Shown here piece after piece: positions 8,195-17,472 of a stretch of 38,437 nucleotides of DNA. This stretch comes from Deltaproteobacteria bacterium (GTDB taxonomy: Bacteria; Campylobacterota_A; Desulfurellia; JAGGSF01). Position 1 is the first letter of the stretch. Every line of letters starts with the position of its first letter. The position numbers were made by a program, and so were the translations under genes. A model generated the notes under the pieces. The model searched no databases, was not told the DNA's origin, and worked only from the letters and a program-made list of their open reading frames with translations. The stretch covers positions 1-38,437 of the forward strand of contig JAGGSB010000080.1 in NCBI GenBank assembly GCA_021159305.1, written 5' to 3'.

Positions 8195-9223
8195 TTAAAT
8201 CGGGTTGTAGGTACAGGAAGTATCCTCTTGCATATAGTCTTCATACATTGCATCTGCCTTTACCCTGCATCCTCCGCAAACACTGAGATATTTGCATCTT
8301 CCGCATTTTCCCTTATATTTTTTGTAGTTACGCAGATTTCTAAATATCTCGCTTTTCTCCCATATATCTGAAAAAGACTGCTGTTTTAGATTCCCTGCAT
8401 TTCTCAAAAAATAACTACAGGGCTTTACATTTTCTTCTTCATCTATAAAAGCGATAAATTGGCCTGCCACACATCCCTTGAATCCGCCTGGTGAAAATTT
8501 TAATGTTTTTCTATTTAAAAACTTTTCCTCCTCTATAAGACGGTAGTAGTATGGAGCACAGGTAGGTCTCATAATCATTTCCTTTTCTTTCAATTCTGTC
8601 TCCAGATGCCATCTTAAGACCTGTTCTATCTGTTTTCCGTCCAGCAGCTCTTCAAAGATATCCTTTGCTCTGCCGGTAGGAACAACAGTAAACATATACC
8701 AGGCAACAGGTTTTAATTCTCTACATAACCTGTACACATTTTCTACATCGTGTATATTCCTCTTTGTAAAAGAGGAATTTATGAGAAACGGAATATTATA
8801 TTCGTGGAATTTGCTTACTGCTTTCATCACACCATCAAATGCCCCTTTTTGTTGTCTGAAATCATCGTGTACCTCAGCGCACGAGCCATCAATGGATAGA
8901 GAAACCACCTGAATACCGCTTTCTTTTATCATCTCGCATATCTTATTATTCACCAATGTGCCATTTGTAGCAAGACACATCTTCAAACCCTTTTTTGTCC
9001 CATATTTAGCAATGTCAAATACATCTTTTCTCAATAATGGTTCGCCGCCCGTTAGAACAATGGTGGGACTTGCATAGCTTGATATATCATCCAATATTCT
9101 CAAAGCTTCCTTAAATGTAAGATTATCCTTTTTGTTTATATCTGCCTTTGTTCTACAATGGATGCAGCGTAGGTTACATCTCTGCGTGATTTCCCATGCT
9201 ATCCAGCGAGGCTCAAACCTCAT
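8195..9223 (-). CDS. Radical SAM/SPASM protein, AhbC/AhbD/NirJ-like
   Basis: A radical SAM enzyme with the C-x3-C-x2-C motif at Cys16, Cys20 and Cys23 (CNLRCIHC) and a C-terminal SPASM-type region for auxiliary Fe-S clusters. Visible there are CVAGQF, KPCSYF and the dense CGRCKYLSVCGGC run with a final Cys in EDTSC. The opening RFEPRWIAWEITQRC strongly resembles AhbD/AhbC/NirJ enzymes that modify sirohaem-derived porphyrins, but no haem or sirohaem gene lies nearby, so a peptide-modifying or other role is possible. A GTG at 9247 is open, but the ATG at 9223 has an AGAGGCGG site before it and is preferred. It overlaps the topA stop by 11 bases. Last gene of the yihY-dprA-topA operon. Confidence 0.85.
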   Translation of the reverse strand: MRFEPRWIAWEITQRCNLRCIHCRTKADINKKDNLTFKEALRILDDISSYASPTIVLTGGEPLLRKDVFDIAKYGTKKGLKMCLATNGTLVNNKICEMIKESGIQVVSLSIDGSCAEVHDDFRQQKGAFDGVMKAVSKFHEYNIPFLINSSFTKRNIHDVENVYRLCRELKPVAWYMFTVVPTGRAKDIFEELLDGKQIEQVLRWHLETELKEKEMIMRPTCAPYYYRLIEEEKFLNRKTLKFSPGGFKGCVAGQFIAFIDEEENVKPCSYFLRNAGNLKQQSFSDIWEKSEIFRNLRNYKKYKGKCGRCKYLSVCGGCRVKADAMYEDYMQEDTSCTYNPI

Positions 9224-11390
9224 CTTCCGCCTCTTTTTTCCAGCCACACTTTGGACATTTCAACCATTTTTTTTCTTTTACCAAAAATTCATTTTTGCAC
9301 TGAGGACATTTCTGTTTAACTATCTCTCCTCTCACTATGAATTTACATTCCGGATAGCGCGAGCAGCGATAAAACTTCCCATTTTTTGAACCCCTTTCTG
9401 TCAATTCTCCTTTCTCGCACTGAGGACATTTTATTCCTATAGAATATGGTTTGGTGTTCTTACATTTCGGATAACCTGAACAGGCTAAAAATCTCACTCC
9501 GTATTTGTTGTGCTTTACAACCATCGGCCTCCCACATTTCTCACATATCTCATCTGTTTCTTCCTTTTTTAAGGGTTTTGTATTTCTACATTTTGGAAAG
9601 TTTGAACAAGCCAGAAATTTCCCGTATCTCCCTTCTCTGATAACCATAGGCGCACCGCATAACTCACATACCTTGTCCGTAGGTTGAGGGGGAGGTTTAA
9701 GACTTTTAATATTTTCATAAGCCTTGTTCAAAAGATCTGCAAAAGGGGCATACCATTTGTTTAATACCTCATTCTCTTTCTTTTTTCCTTGAGCTATTTC
9801 ATCCAACTCTTCTTCCATCTTTTTGGTAAAATCCGTGTTGATTATATCATCAAAGCCCAAAGAGAGTATGTTGGAAACCGTTTTCCCTAATTCGGTAGGA
9901 TAAATTTTCCTCTTTTCCAATTTGATATATTTACGATTAAATAATGTCTTGGAAATTGAAGCATAAGTAGAAGGTCTCCCTATACCATAGGACTCCAATA
10001 TTTTTATGAGACTGGCTTCGGAATATCTGGAAGGGGGTTCCGTTGTATGCTCTTCTATTTTTATCTTTTCCACCCTGCCCTCTTCTCCTTTCTTTATATT
10101 CTGCAAAACCGAAGGTAATCTCTGTTTCTCTTCGCTTAAGATGAGAAACCCAGGAAAGATAATATCTGTCTCAGAGGCTTTCGCCTCAAATCCGTTGCCG
10201 CCAAATGTTACGGTGAGCGTTTTTTCCTTTGCAGGTGTCATTTGGGAAGCTAAAAATCTGTTCCAGATAAGAGTATATAACTTTCGTTCATCTGTCGTGA
10301 GAAATTTAGCCATACTCTCTGGAGTGCGAAACGAAGATGTAGGATGAATAGATTCGTGTGCTTCCTGAGCACTACGCACTTTTGTTTTATATACATTGGG
10401 TTTAGGAGGAACAAATTCCTTACCTATATTCTTTTTGATAAAATCCACCGCCTCTTTTTGCGCTTGACCGGAAACACTCATAGAATCTGTCCTCATATAG
10501 GTGATAAGACCTATCCTTTGATTGCCTATATCTTTTCCATCATAGAGTCCCTGGGCGATGGTTTGTGTTTTTGAAGGTGAAAAGTGAAGTTTTGTAGATG
10601 CTTCTTGCTGCAAGGTAGAGGTTGTAAATGGAGGATTGGGTTTTCTCGTCTTTTCTTTCTTCTTTATTTCTGTGACTTCAAAGCAAAAATCTTGAAGATC
10701 CTTTTTTATCTGCTTTGTCCTATCTTCAGATAAATCAAATTTTCCTATTTTTCTACCATCTATGGAGGTGAGCACTGTTTCTACAACAGCATTTTGTATG
10801 TGGATATAGGGATGAACGGTCCAGTACTGTCTGGGTTTGAATTTCTCTATTTCTTTTTCCCTTTCCACAATAAGCTTCAAGGCTACAGATTGCACCCTCC
10901 CCGCAGAAAGTCCTCTCTGTATTTTTTTTGCCAAAAAAGGACTCAGTTTATATCCTACAATGCGGTCTAAAATTCTGCGTGCCTCCTGACTCTTCACCAT
11001 ATCCATATTTATGGAACGAGGATTTTTCACTGCCTCATTTAAGGCTTCCTTTGTAATCTCATGGAAAACAACCCTCTTTATATCACCGTGAGGTTTAATA
11101 GTTTCTACTATATGCCAACCTATAGCCTCCCCTTCCCTATCTTCATCCGAGGCAATAAACAACTCATCTGTTTCTTTAACCATTTTTTTTAACATATCTA
11201 CAACTTTTTTCTTACCCTTGGGCACTACATAAGTTGGTTTAAAGTCTTGTTTTATGTTCACTCCAAATCGTTTTTCCGGCAAGTCCCTTACATGACCATA
11301 TGAGGCTACTACCTTAAATTTATTGTCTAAGAAAGAAGAAATAGTCCTCGCCTTGGCCGGCGATTCTACAACCATAACCTTTTTTTTCAT
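9213..11390 (-). CDS. topA: DNA topoisomerase I
   Basis: Type IA topoisomerase that relaxes negative supercoils by nicking and passing one strand. The Toprim domain opens the protein, with Glu9 in VVESPAKA and the acidic motif ASDEDREGE (Asp82, Asp84, Glu86). The catalytic Tyr is Tyr298 in GLITYMRTDS. After the four core domains come four C-terminal zinc-ribbon modules (about residues 585-720): three follow the pattern C-x2-C...C-x4-C and the last one is a shorter C-x2-C pair. At 725 residues it is of normal bacterial length. The ATG overlaps the dprA stop as ATGA, so translation is coupled to dprA. The dprA-topA pairing is common in bacteria. Confidence 0.98.
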   Translation of the reverse strand: MKKKVMVVESPAKARTISSFLDNKFKVVASYGHVRDLPEKRFGVNIKQDFKPTYVVPKGKKKVVDMLKKMVKETDELFIASDEDREGEAIGWHIVETIKPHGDIKRVVFHEITKEALNEAVKNPRSINMDMVKSQEARRILDRIVGYKLSPFLAKKIQRGLSAGRVQSVALKLIVEREKEIEKFKPRQYWTVHPYIHIQNAVVETVLTSIDGRKIGKFDLSEDRTKQIKKDLQDFCFEVTEIKKKEKTRKPNPPFTTSTLQQEASTKLHFSPSKTQTIAQGLYDGKDIGNQRIGLITYMRTDSMSVSGQAQKEAVDFIKKNIGKEFVPPKPNVYKTKVRSAQEAHESIHPTSSFRTPESMAKFLTTDERKLYTLIWNRFLASQMTPAKEKTLTVTFGGNGFEAKASETDIIFPGFLILSEEKQRLPSVLQNIKKGEEGRVEKIKIEEHTTEPPSRYSEASLIKILESYGIGRPSTYASISKTLFNRKYIKLEKRKIYPTELGKTVSNILSLGFDDIINTDFTKKMEEELDEIAQGKKKENEVLNKWYAPFADLLNKAYENIKSLKPPPQPTDKVCELCGAPMVIREGRYGKFLACSNFPKCRNTKPLKKEETDEICEKCGRPMVVKHNKYGVRFLACSGYPKCKNTKPYSIGIKCPQCEKGELTERGSKNGKFYRCSRYPECKFIVRGEIVKQKCPQCKNEFLVKEKKWLKCPKCGWKKEAEDEV

Positions 11391-12415
11391 GTCTTTATAA
11401 ATATATTTCCTCCACTTCTTTTTACAACTCCTGATAATTCTAAATCAGTCAAGATTTCAGATAATTCCTTTGCCTCCATTCCTGTTTTTTCCACCAATTC
11501 ATCAAAATAGGTCTCACCTTCCATATTTCTCAATACCAAATCCTCTTTATCGCCCAGCAATCTTTTCTCTTCCGCTGTTGTCTCTTGCACCCTTTTCAGG
11601 TCGGGATAAAATCTCAACAGTATATCTTCTAATCCTGTCAAAATACAAGCTCCTTCCGAAATTATCTTATTGGTACCTTGACTACGCTTAGAAAATATTT
11701 CTCCCGGCACAGAAAACAACATTCTGTTCTGTTCTACGGCATAATGAGCGGTAATGAGAGAACCAGATCTTATTCCTGCCTCCGTCACTACAGTAGCCAG
11801 AGAAAGTCCACTGATAATGCGATTTCTCGAAGGAAAATTGAATGCGTAGGGTGGGGTTTGAGGCTCATATTCGCTAATTATTACACCGTTTTCGCAGATC
11901 GACTCGTAAAGCTTGCGGTTCTCCGGCGGATATACTACATCTACGCCGCTTCCTAAAACAGCTACAGTATATGTTTTAGACAAAAGAGCATATTTATGAG
12001 CAATACTATCTATTCCCCTTGCCATACCACTTACAATTGTAAATCCCAATCTTCCCAACTCTGTAGCGAGTAATTTTGTTGTCTGTTCTCCATATCCAGA
12101 TGGATATCTTGTTCCCACAATGGCTATAGGAAGTTTATATTTCTTCCATACACCTTTAACAAACAATACAACTGGAGGATTGATAATCTCTTTGAGGGGT
12201 GAAGGATAACACTTACTCCAGAAATCTAAAACAATAATGCCTTTTTCTTTTGCCTCATTGGCAACATCCTCACACTCGGAAATATCTACCTTTTCGGATT
12301 TAACGACACCAGAAAAAGCCTCGTCTAAAGTTTTAAATTTATTTAAAAATGTGACATCCTTTTTCCCTTTGCCCCAGGCCCTTCCTGTTGCTATAGCTAA
12401 TATTTCTCTTTTCAT
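11387..12415 (-). CDS. dprA: DNA processing protein DprA (Smf)
   Basis: Binds incoming single-stranded DNA and loads RecA during natural transformation; also kept in many bacteria not known to be competent. About 342 residues. The Rossmann-like core shows VGTRYPSGYG, SGMARGIDSIAH, LGSGVDVVYPPENR, FPSRNRIISGLS, EAGIRSGSLITA and VPGEIFSKRSQGTN, all typical of the family. A C-terminal winged-helix region (DLVLRNMEGETYFDELVEKTG onwards) matches the Z-DNA-binding-like domain of longer DprA proteins. The ATG at 12415 is preferred over a TTG two codons upstream because an AGG lies at a suitable distance. No other competence gene is visible here. It overlaps topA by 4 bases. Confidence 0.96.
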   Translation of the reverse strand: MKREILAIATGRAWGKGKKDVTFLNKFKTLDEAFSGVVKSEKVDISECEDVANEAKEKGIIVLDFWSKCYPSPLKEIINPPVVLFVKGVWKKYKLPIAIVGTRYPSGYGEQTTKLLATELGRLGFTIVSGMARGIDSIAHKYALLSKTYTVAVLGSGVDVVYPPENRKLYESICENGVIISEYEPQTPPYAFNFPSRNRIISGLSLATVVTEAGIRSGSLITAHYAVEQNRMLFSVPGEIFSKRSQGTNKIISEGACILTGLEDILLRFYPDLKRVQETTAEEKRLLGDKEDLVLRNMEGETYFDELVEKTGMEAKELSEILTDLELSGVVKRSGGNIFIKT

Positions 12416-12449
12416 AGACAACCTAAAATAGCTTTTGCCGGCTCAAAAC

Positions 12450-13262
12450 TCAAGTCCGTTTGTGTTTATAAAAAATACAATTTTCTTCAATAACTCTTGC
12501 CGCCGCAACACCGAATAAAACAATGTTCCAGAATAAAAAAAGCCAGATGAGAATAACAGGTAAAATGCTTAAACTTCCATAAATTACATTATAAAAAGCA
12601 AGTTTCAAATAAATATGAAAACCGGATTTAAGCATATGTAAGAAAACAGTTACAAGTAGAGAAGATATGATATTTGTAAATACATGCATTTTTACATTCG
12701 GCACTATGTGATACCCTATAAATAAAGTCCCCCACCAGATAAAAAACGGTAATAATTTAATATGAATTTTAACTGGATACTCAGGCAAAGTGATAGGCAA
12801 CAGCACATTTAAAGCAATAAATAAAGAGGGCAAAATGATAAAACTTACTATTATAAACAGAAAAATAGCAAACTTTTTCAGTAAATTTCTTTTTTCTTCA
12901 ACGCCCCAGATAGAATTCACACATTTCTCAAAGGTATTAAAAAATGCAAAAACCACAAAAACAAAGAAAATAGTACTAAATATACCTATTTTAGATACAT
13001 TCTTGATAAATATATCCATATAATGGAAGATTTGATCAGAATATGTAGGTATTATATTTACAATAAGTCCCTTTGCCTGTGAAAAATAATTAGAAACAAT
13101 AGGCATTCTGGAAGAGACAAAAACGAGCATATAACTAATAGGCACGATAGCTAATGCCGTTAAATATGTCAAAAACGCTGACCACAGGATTATGTTCTTT
13201 TCTTTAAATAATGTGAAAGCCTTGTTGATAGAACCTGGTAACCCTACTCTTGTCTTGCCCAT
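12450..13262 (-). CDS. YihY/BrkB family inner-membrane protein
   Basis: A polytopic membrane protein of about 270 residues. Six hydrophobic segments are visible, the last two in the family signature region YGSLSILPVILIWLFLFW followed by IVLFGVAAA. The family was once called ribonuclease BN, wrongly; its real function is unknown, with transport or envelope roles proposed. The start is uncertain: the ATG at 13262 and the TTG at 13274 both lack a clear ribosome binding site. The family 1 repeat upstream contains an ATG that opens a 23-codon reading frame ending just before the TTG. First gene of the yihY-dprA-topA-radical SAM set. Confidence 0.88.
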   Translation of the reverse strand: MGKTRVGLPGSINKAFTLFKEKNIILWSAFLTYLTALAIVPISYMLVFVSSRMPIVSNYFSQAKGLIVNIIPTYSDQIFHYMDIFIKNVSKIGIFSTIFFVFVVFAFFNTFEKCVNSIWGVEEKRNLLKKFAIFLFIIVSFIILPSLFIALNVLLPITLPEYPVKIHIKLLPFFIWWGTLFIGYHIVPNVKMHVFTNIISSLLVTVFLHMLKSGFHIYLKLAFYNVIYGSLSILPVILIWLFLFWNIVLFGVAAARVIEENCIFYKHKRT

Positions 13263-13325
13263 ATTAATTTGCAACTACACACATATATACAAATGCCCTC
13301 TTTCCTTTTTAAGTTCTTTTACGCT

Positions 13326-13500
13326 CAAATCAAAGATTTGTGTCATTCCCGTGAAAGCATGCCCTCGACCTGATCGGGGGCGGGAACCCAGAATCCAGAT
13401 TCCGCATCAAGTGCGGAATGACAGAAGGAAGTAATGTCACCCCGTACTTGATACGGGGGCGGAATGACATCCAGTGATACTCCGCTGCTTGCGGCGGGGG
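13326..13500. repeat. Mosaic palindromic repeat, family 1 copy B
   Basis: This block has the same architecture as copy A, in inverted orientation. Its hairpins are CAAATC-AAA-GATTTG (13326-13340), ATTCCGCA-TCAAG-TGCGGAAT (13399-13419), CCCCGTA-CTTGA-TACGGGG (13440-13458) and CCGC-TGCTT-GCGG (13482-13494), separated by the same TGTCATTCCG and TTCCTTCTG backbone sequences. As with copy A, one edge lies a few bases after a stop codon (the hypothetical gene ending at 13507). The 232-base gap between yihY and that gene holds nothing else recognisable. Confidence 0.88.
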
Positions 13501-13506
13501 TTTTTA

Positions 13507-14001
13507 TTATTCTACCTCATATTTTATAACACACCAATCACCTTCTTTTTTCAATATCTTATTATCCACTCTCATTATCTTTACTTTTTTGCTACAAAAG
13601 TGATTTATAAACTCTTCTATGAGTCCGGGGAAAGGACAGATTGTGCCTTCTAATTCCGCTTCTCCCACACCCTTGGGACAGAATTTACATTTACTATTTC
13701 TTATCTTTACAACGATATTGTCATATTCTTTTTCTACATTTATATCGCTGGAAATAGACAATACAGAGTTAAGAGATGCTAACACTTGTTCACATTCTTC
13801 CTTAACACCTTTGCTCTCATCAATTTTTAGAGGATTTTTTACCTCCTCAAACATCGCCAAATACTTTCCTGCTCGGCGTGCTGCGATGTTCATCACCGCC
13901 TGATTCAATATACCAAACTCATTAAGACCTGCGAAAAAAGAGGCCACAAAAACATCATCTGCATTAAGGTCTCTCTCCTCTATACTTTCCTTGAAACCCA
14001 T
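13507..14001 (-). CDS. Cysteine-containing protein of unknown function, possibly V4R-like
   Basis: Not firmly recognised. About 164 residues, soluble, with a helical first half and a C-terminal half containing SKCKFCPKG, then GTICPFPGLIEEFINHFC. The order of a C-x2-C pair, a second Cys before FPGLIEEF and an AARRAGKYLA helix resembles the V4R/methanogen output-domain families that bind small hydrophobic ligands, but this is pattern similarity only. Two ATGs are adjacent; the second (14001) stands 6 bases after an AGGAGG and is preferred. It follows the M23 peptidase gene by about 13 bases, so it is probably the last gene of the rpsU operon. A repeat block begins just after its stop. Confidence 0.75.
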   Translation of the reverse strand: MGFKESIEERDLNADDVFVASFFAGLNEFGILNQAVMNIAARRAGKYLAMFEEVKNPLKIDESKGVKEECEQVLASLNSVLSISSDINVEKEYDNIVVKIRNSKCKFCPKGVGEAELEGTICPFPGLIEEFINHFCSKKVKIMRVDNKILKKEGDWCVIKYEVE

Positions 14002-14014
14002 CATATACCTCCTG

Positions 14015-15370
14015 TTAATATTTACTCAATTTACCAATTGCTAAATTTTCCTTTGCCTCTTCAATCTTGTTCATAATATGAGTGTCTATCCATCTTCCGT
14101 CCCACCATTCCAAGGGATTAACGAACAAACCATTCACCAGAATGGAAAAATGCAAGTGATCTCCAAATGCCAAACCCGTAGTATCAGTGCAAGCGATGCG
14201 TTGTCCTTTTTTTACATTTTGTCCCGTTTTTACATATATGTTACCCAAATGTGCATATAGACTAAACAAACCAAAACCGTGATCAACAATTATTGTATTT
14301 CCATAAATACCTAAGAAACCTGTCCACTTCACAATACCATCGTTTGCAGCGATAACAGGTGCATTTCTTACAGATGCCAAATCATACCCTAAGTGATGTT
14401 CTCTATCTATTTTCCTGCCATTATAAATATAATCTCTTATCTCAAAGGTAGATGTCACTTTGCAACCGCGAGAATGAATAAATCTACCATGCCACAACAT
14501 CTTTGTTACAGAATCCTGACATACCTTCTCAATCTGTTCATTGTTTTTCTCCCGCATGTTCCTGTTTGCCGAAATAAAAGATTGTAGAAGATTTTGAGGA
14601 TTAAAATTATCCCCCAAAACCTCCTTAATCTTTCCTTCTATAAATGATTTTGTTACCTTGACATTGCGTCTTTTGGGTTTAAAACTCTCCCAGAAAACAG
14701 GCACATGAGCAAGAAATATATTCCCCGCTTTATCTGTAGCTACCGCCGTTGTTCTCCAAATCTTCAGTTTGTTCACAATATCATATCCAAAAAAGCTAAG
14801 ATAAACATAATCTTCACCAAATAAGGATTTCACAGGATAAGCTTTAAACTTTCTTTCGTTTACTGTCAGATAGACAGAACTCAAATTCTTATCTTTTGCC
14901 TGAAATATAGCCACACCCGCTCCGCCAACTTTAACCCTATTCGCTCCACTCAAAATAACTATATGAGGAGAGATGGTGTCTATAACTATTTTCTTTTCTA
15001 CATTTAGCACATTTCCCCTAAACAAATTTTTTGTGCTGTGATTCCTTACGCGGACAAGTAAATATGCCTTTCCCTGTGGCAACTGCTTCTTTACTTGCAA
15101 CCTCAAGTTTATACTTTTCATGTCTTTATCTTCAAAATGCCTTTTATACAACTCTATTGGTGTATCTAATGTCATAAGCTTCACTTCAATATCCTTTATC
15201 CCCGCTCGTTTATCTTTTATGCTTAAAATAATGGGTTTTTTGTTTGTGAAATACTCCATAGGATACTTAATATTTATAGATATAGGATTTTTCCCTATGG
15301 GCACAAATAGATAAACCAAAATACCAATTAGGATTATAACAATAAAAACGGAAATTAGACCCTTTTTCAT
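14015..15370 (-). CDS. Membrane-anchored M23 family metallopeptidase
   Basis: A LytM-type peptidoglycan endopeptidase of 451 residues. An N-terminal transmembrane anchor (residues 5-24) places the rest in the periplasm. A long beta-rich region resembling Ig-like folds precedes the C-terminal M23 domain. The zinc ligands are complete: His326 and Asp330 in HHLGYD, and the His405-Leu-His407 pair, with the conserved His374 in LYAHLG. It should therefore be catalytically active, unlike the degenerate EnvC/NlpD types. The pattern of a large N-terminal module plus active LytM suggests cell wall remodelling. The ATG has a GGAGG about 10 bases upstream. Between cvpA and the hypothetical gene on the same strand. 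Confidence 0.92.
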   Translation of the reverse strand: MKKGLISVFIVIILIGILVYLFVPIGKNPISINIKYPMEYFTNKKPIILSIKDKRAGIKDIEVKLMTLDTPIELYKRHFEDKDMKSINLRLQVKKQLPQGKAYLLVRVRNHSTKNLFRGNVLNVEKKIVIDTISPHIVILSGANRVKVGGAGVAIFQAKDKNLSSVYLTVNERKFKAYPVKSLFGEDYVYLSFFGYDIVNKLKIWRTTAVATDKAGNIFLAHVPVFWESFKPKRRNVKVTKSFIEGKIKEVLGDNFNPQNLLQSFISANRNMREKNNEQIEKVCQDSVTKMLWHGRFIHSRGCKVTSTFEIRDYIYNGRKIDREHHLGYDLASVRNAPVIAANDGIVKWTGFLGIYGNTIIVDHGFGLFSLYAHLGNIYVKTGQNVKKGQRIACTDTTGLAFGDHLHFSILVNGLFVNPLEWWDGRWIDTHIMNKIEEAKENLAIGKLSKY

Positions 15371-15386
15371 CTACAATTTTCCTCCA

Positions 15387-15893
15387 TTATTTATGATTTA
15401 AATCTGCTTTATACTGGGCTATAAAACTTAATATTTGTTTTTTGGCGACATGGACATTTATCCAGGCATAAATATGAGACTTTCTGCTTAATGAGCAGGA
15501 AAGAGAATTGGTCAAAGGAAATTGAGAGATAAGCAAAGAAATAATAGCTAAAAAAATAAGTACTTTTATGGGCCCAAGAACTGCACCCGATATTTTATCC
15601 ACAAATCCCAGATGGATACTCTTCAAAAACAGTTGGATAAAATAGGAAGCAATAAAAAATAAGATGTAAACTCCGATAAATATTAAAATAAACGCAACAA
15701 AAATACCCATAGAAGGAGATATTTGAAATAGCTCTGTTATTTTTTTTGCTACCTGAATATAAAATGTATGTGCTAAAAACAAAGAAAATAAAAGAGAAAA
15801 CAAACCACACAATTCTCTTGCTAACCCTCTCATTGAGCCTCTTATGGCAAATATAAGAAAAATAAAAACGATTACTATATCAAGAGTCAGCAT
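15387..15893 (-). CDS. cvpA: CvpA family membrane protein
   Basis: About 168 residues with four hydrophobic segments, beginning LTLDIVIVFIFLIFAIRGSMRGLARELCGL, which is the CvpA signature (a helix, a short RG loop, then a second helix). CvpA was named for colicin V production in Escherichia coli and is linked to envelope integrity. The last segment is amphipathic and the C-terminus is short. The ATG at 15893 is preferred over a TTG two codons upstream; it overlaps the rqcH stop by 14 bases. Family membership is clear but the biochemical role is not known. Confidence 0.85.
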   Translation of the reverse strand: MLTLDIVIVFIFLIFAIRGSMRGLARELCGLFSLLFSLFLAHTFYIQVAKKITELFQISPSMGIFVAFILIFIGVYILFFIASYFIQLFLKSIHLGFVDKISGAVLGPIKVLIFLAIISLLISQFPLTNSLSCSLSRKSHIYAWINVHVAKKQILSFIAQYKADLNHK

Positions 15894-17457
15894 TTTCAAC
15901 CCTTATGGTATGAAAGTGCGCATATATAACCATTCCCTTCTTTGCTCCCTTAGGTTTCCTTACATACTTTTTCTGTGTATAATCTACATCCACATAAGCA
16001 TTCTTGTTTGCACTGTGCACTGCTGCCATTCTCGCTGCCTCCATTATAATGCCCTCAGGCAATTCTTTCAACTTCTTTTCATTCCTTATTACTACATGAG
16101 CACCGGGGCAAGCTCTGACATGAAACCAAAAATCAGTGGGATTAGCCATATCCATTGTTACAATATCATTACCAATAGCATTTTTACCTATAAAAGTAGT
16201 AAATCCACCTATCTTTAACTGCTCAACAACCTCTTTGGGGTGTACCTTTTTCCGCTTTTTCTCCTGCTTGAGCAAACCTTTCAAACGATTCAACTCTTCT
16301 ACAGAATGCGCATTTTCTACATCAAATTTAATCTGTTGCAAAAATTCCAACTCTTTTTCTATTCCCTTACCCCTTTTTTCTAAATTGCCCTTTGTTCTAT
16401 TGAGTTTCTTGTATTTTTTAAAATAATATTGAGCATTCTCTACCAATGTCCTATTCTCTTTGAGCAGAATGGTAATGGGTTTTTGACTGTATATATCTAT
16501 AACCTGTATATCTTTTAATCCTCTATTAAGAGGCTCAGGAATAGAAAGAAGATTCTCTGCCCATCTTTTATATATTTCCTTCTGTTCACATTCTTTGATG
16601 CCCTTCTCGACATCTTTTCTTATTTTACATATTCTTCCCGCTTTCTTATCTATCAGTTTATTTAGTCTTTCTTTCCCTTGCCTCACAACTCCCTGCAAAG
16701 GCTTTTCTACATAATATTCCCACAAAATATCAGGTGAAGCTTTTAAAAACATATATGGAAGTTCAATAGGATAAATAAAGTATTTTTTACCATTTGTGTA
16801 GAATCTAAATTGTAGATTTTGCTCATCAAATGCACATCTTACATGTCTTATAAATTGTATAAACTCTTCTTTACTTTTCACACAATTATTCAAGAATGCA
16901 TCCCACCCTAAAATCTGCTTTACTTTTTCCTCTTCGTAAGCTCCTTCTAATTGACTGAGAGAAGATGTAAATAGGTCTAATTCTTTTGAAGGAGGCGGTG
17001 TATACTTCGCACCTGGGACGATTTTACGTATGTTTTTCAATATGTGTTTGGCTGATTCCCGTATTTTACCATCTTTATCCGCAATAATGATGTTGCTTCT
17101 CTTTTCCATTATTTCTACAATTAATTGGTATATCTCTTTTGCCTCACCCCTTTGTTGTTTGAGAATTAATGTAACTATTCTTTCTGCACCTTTCTGTATT
17201 ACATCGCTTATTTCAAAGTTCAATAGATGCTTTCTTAAAAAATCAACAAAATTAGTAGATAGACCGTGAGAAATCTTAGAGGTAACGAATATAGATGCAT
17301 AAACCGGATCTATACTTATGAAAAGATTCTTCCATTCCTTCTTTTTTCTCAAGCAAAATATCCAGGACCTTGTATTAAGCTGAATAATGCTCGTAATACT
17401 GAATCCAATAAGATATTTTATCTCCCTTGTTGAGGCTTTAAAACTAAGGGAGTTCAT
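15880..17457 (-). CDS. rqcH: RqcH/NFACT family ribosome quality-control protein
   Basis: RqcH binds stalled 50S subunits with peptidyl-tRNA and directs alanine tailing for degradation; older annotation calls it fibronectin-binding. At 525 residues the domains are in order: NFACT-N (residues 1-150, with KHLL and RSNIIIADKDGKI), helix-hairpin-helix-like and a long coiled coil (about 240-400, with repeated Lys/Glu), then NFACT-R with NPTDFWFHVRACPGAHVVIR (about 440-460). The DR motif used by Bacillus RqcH for tRNA binding appears here as Glu-Arg in KGAERI, a conservative change. The start ATG at 17457 lacks a strong ribosome binding site and lies 15 bases from the rpsU stop, suggesting coupling. 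Confidence 0.9.
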   Translation of the reverse strand: MNSLSFKASTREIKYLIGFSITSIIQLNTRSWIFCLRKKKEWKNLFISIDPVYASIFVTSKISHGLSTNFVDFLRKHLLNFEISDVIQKGAERIVTLILKQQRGEAKEIYQLIVEIMEKRSNIIIADKDGKIRESAKHILKNIRKIVPGAKYTPPPSKELDLFTSSLSQLEGAYEEEKVKQILGWDAFLNNCVKSKEEFIQFIRHVRCAFDEQNLQFRFYTNGKKYFIYPIELPYMFLKASPDILWEYYVEKPLQGVVRQGKERLNKLIDKKAGRICKIRKDVEKGIKECEQKEIYKRWAENLLSIPEPLNRGLKDIQVIDIYSQKPITILLKENRTLVENAQYYFKKYKKLNRTKGNLEKRGKGIEKELEFLQQIKFDVENAHSVEELNRLKGLLKQEKKRKKVHPKEVVEQLKIGGFTTFIGKNAIGNDIVTMDMANPTDFWFHVRACPGAHVVIRNEKKLKELPEGIIMEAARMAAVHSANKNAYVDVDYTQKKYVRKPKGAKKGMVIYAHFHTIRVENADS

Positions 17458-17472
17458 TGCAGGTTTAAAATG

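Noticed and set aside
13482-13505. Plus-strand terminator (GC hairpin plus T-run)
   Set aside because: It has the right look, but no plus-strand gene lies upstream; the same hairpin in copy A has no T-run, so it is treated as part of the repeat.
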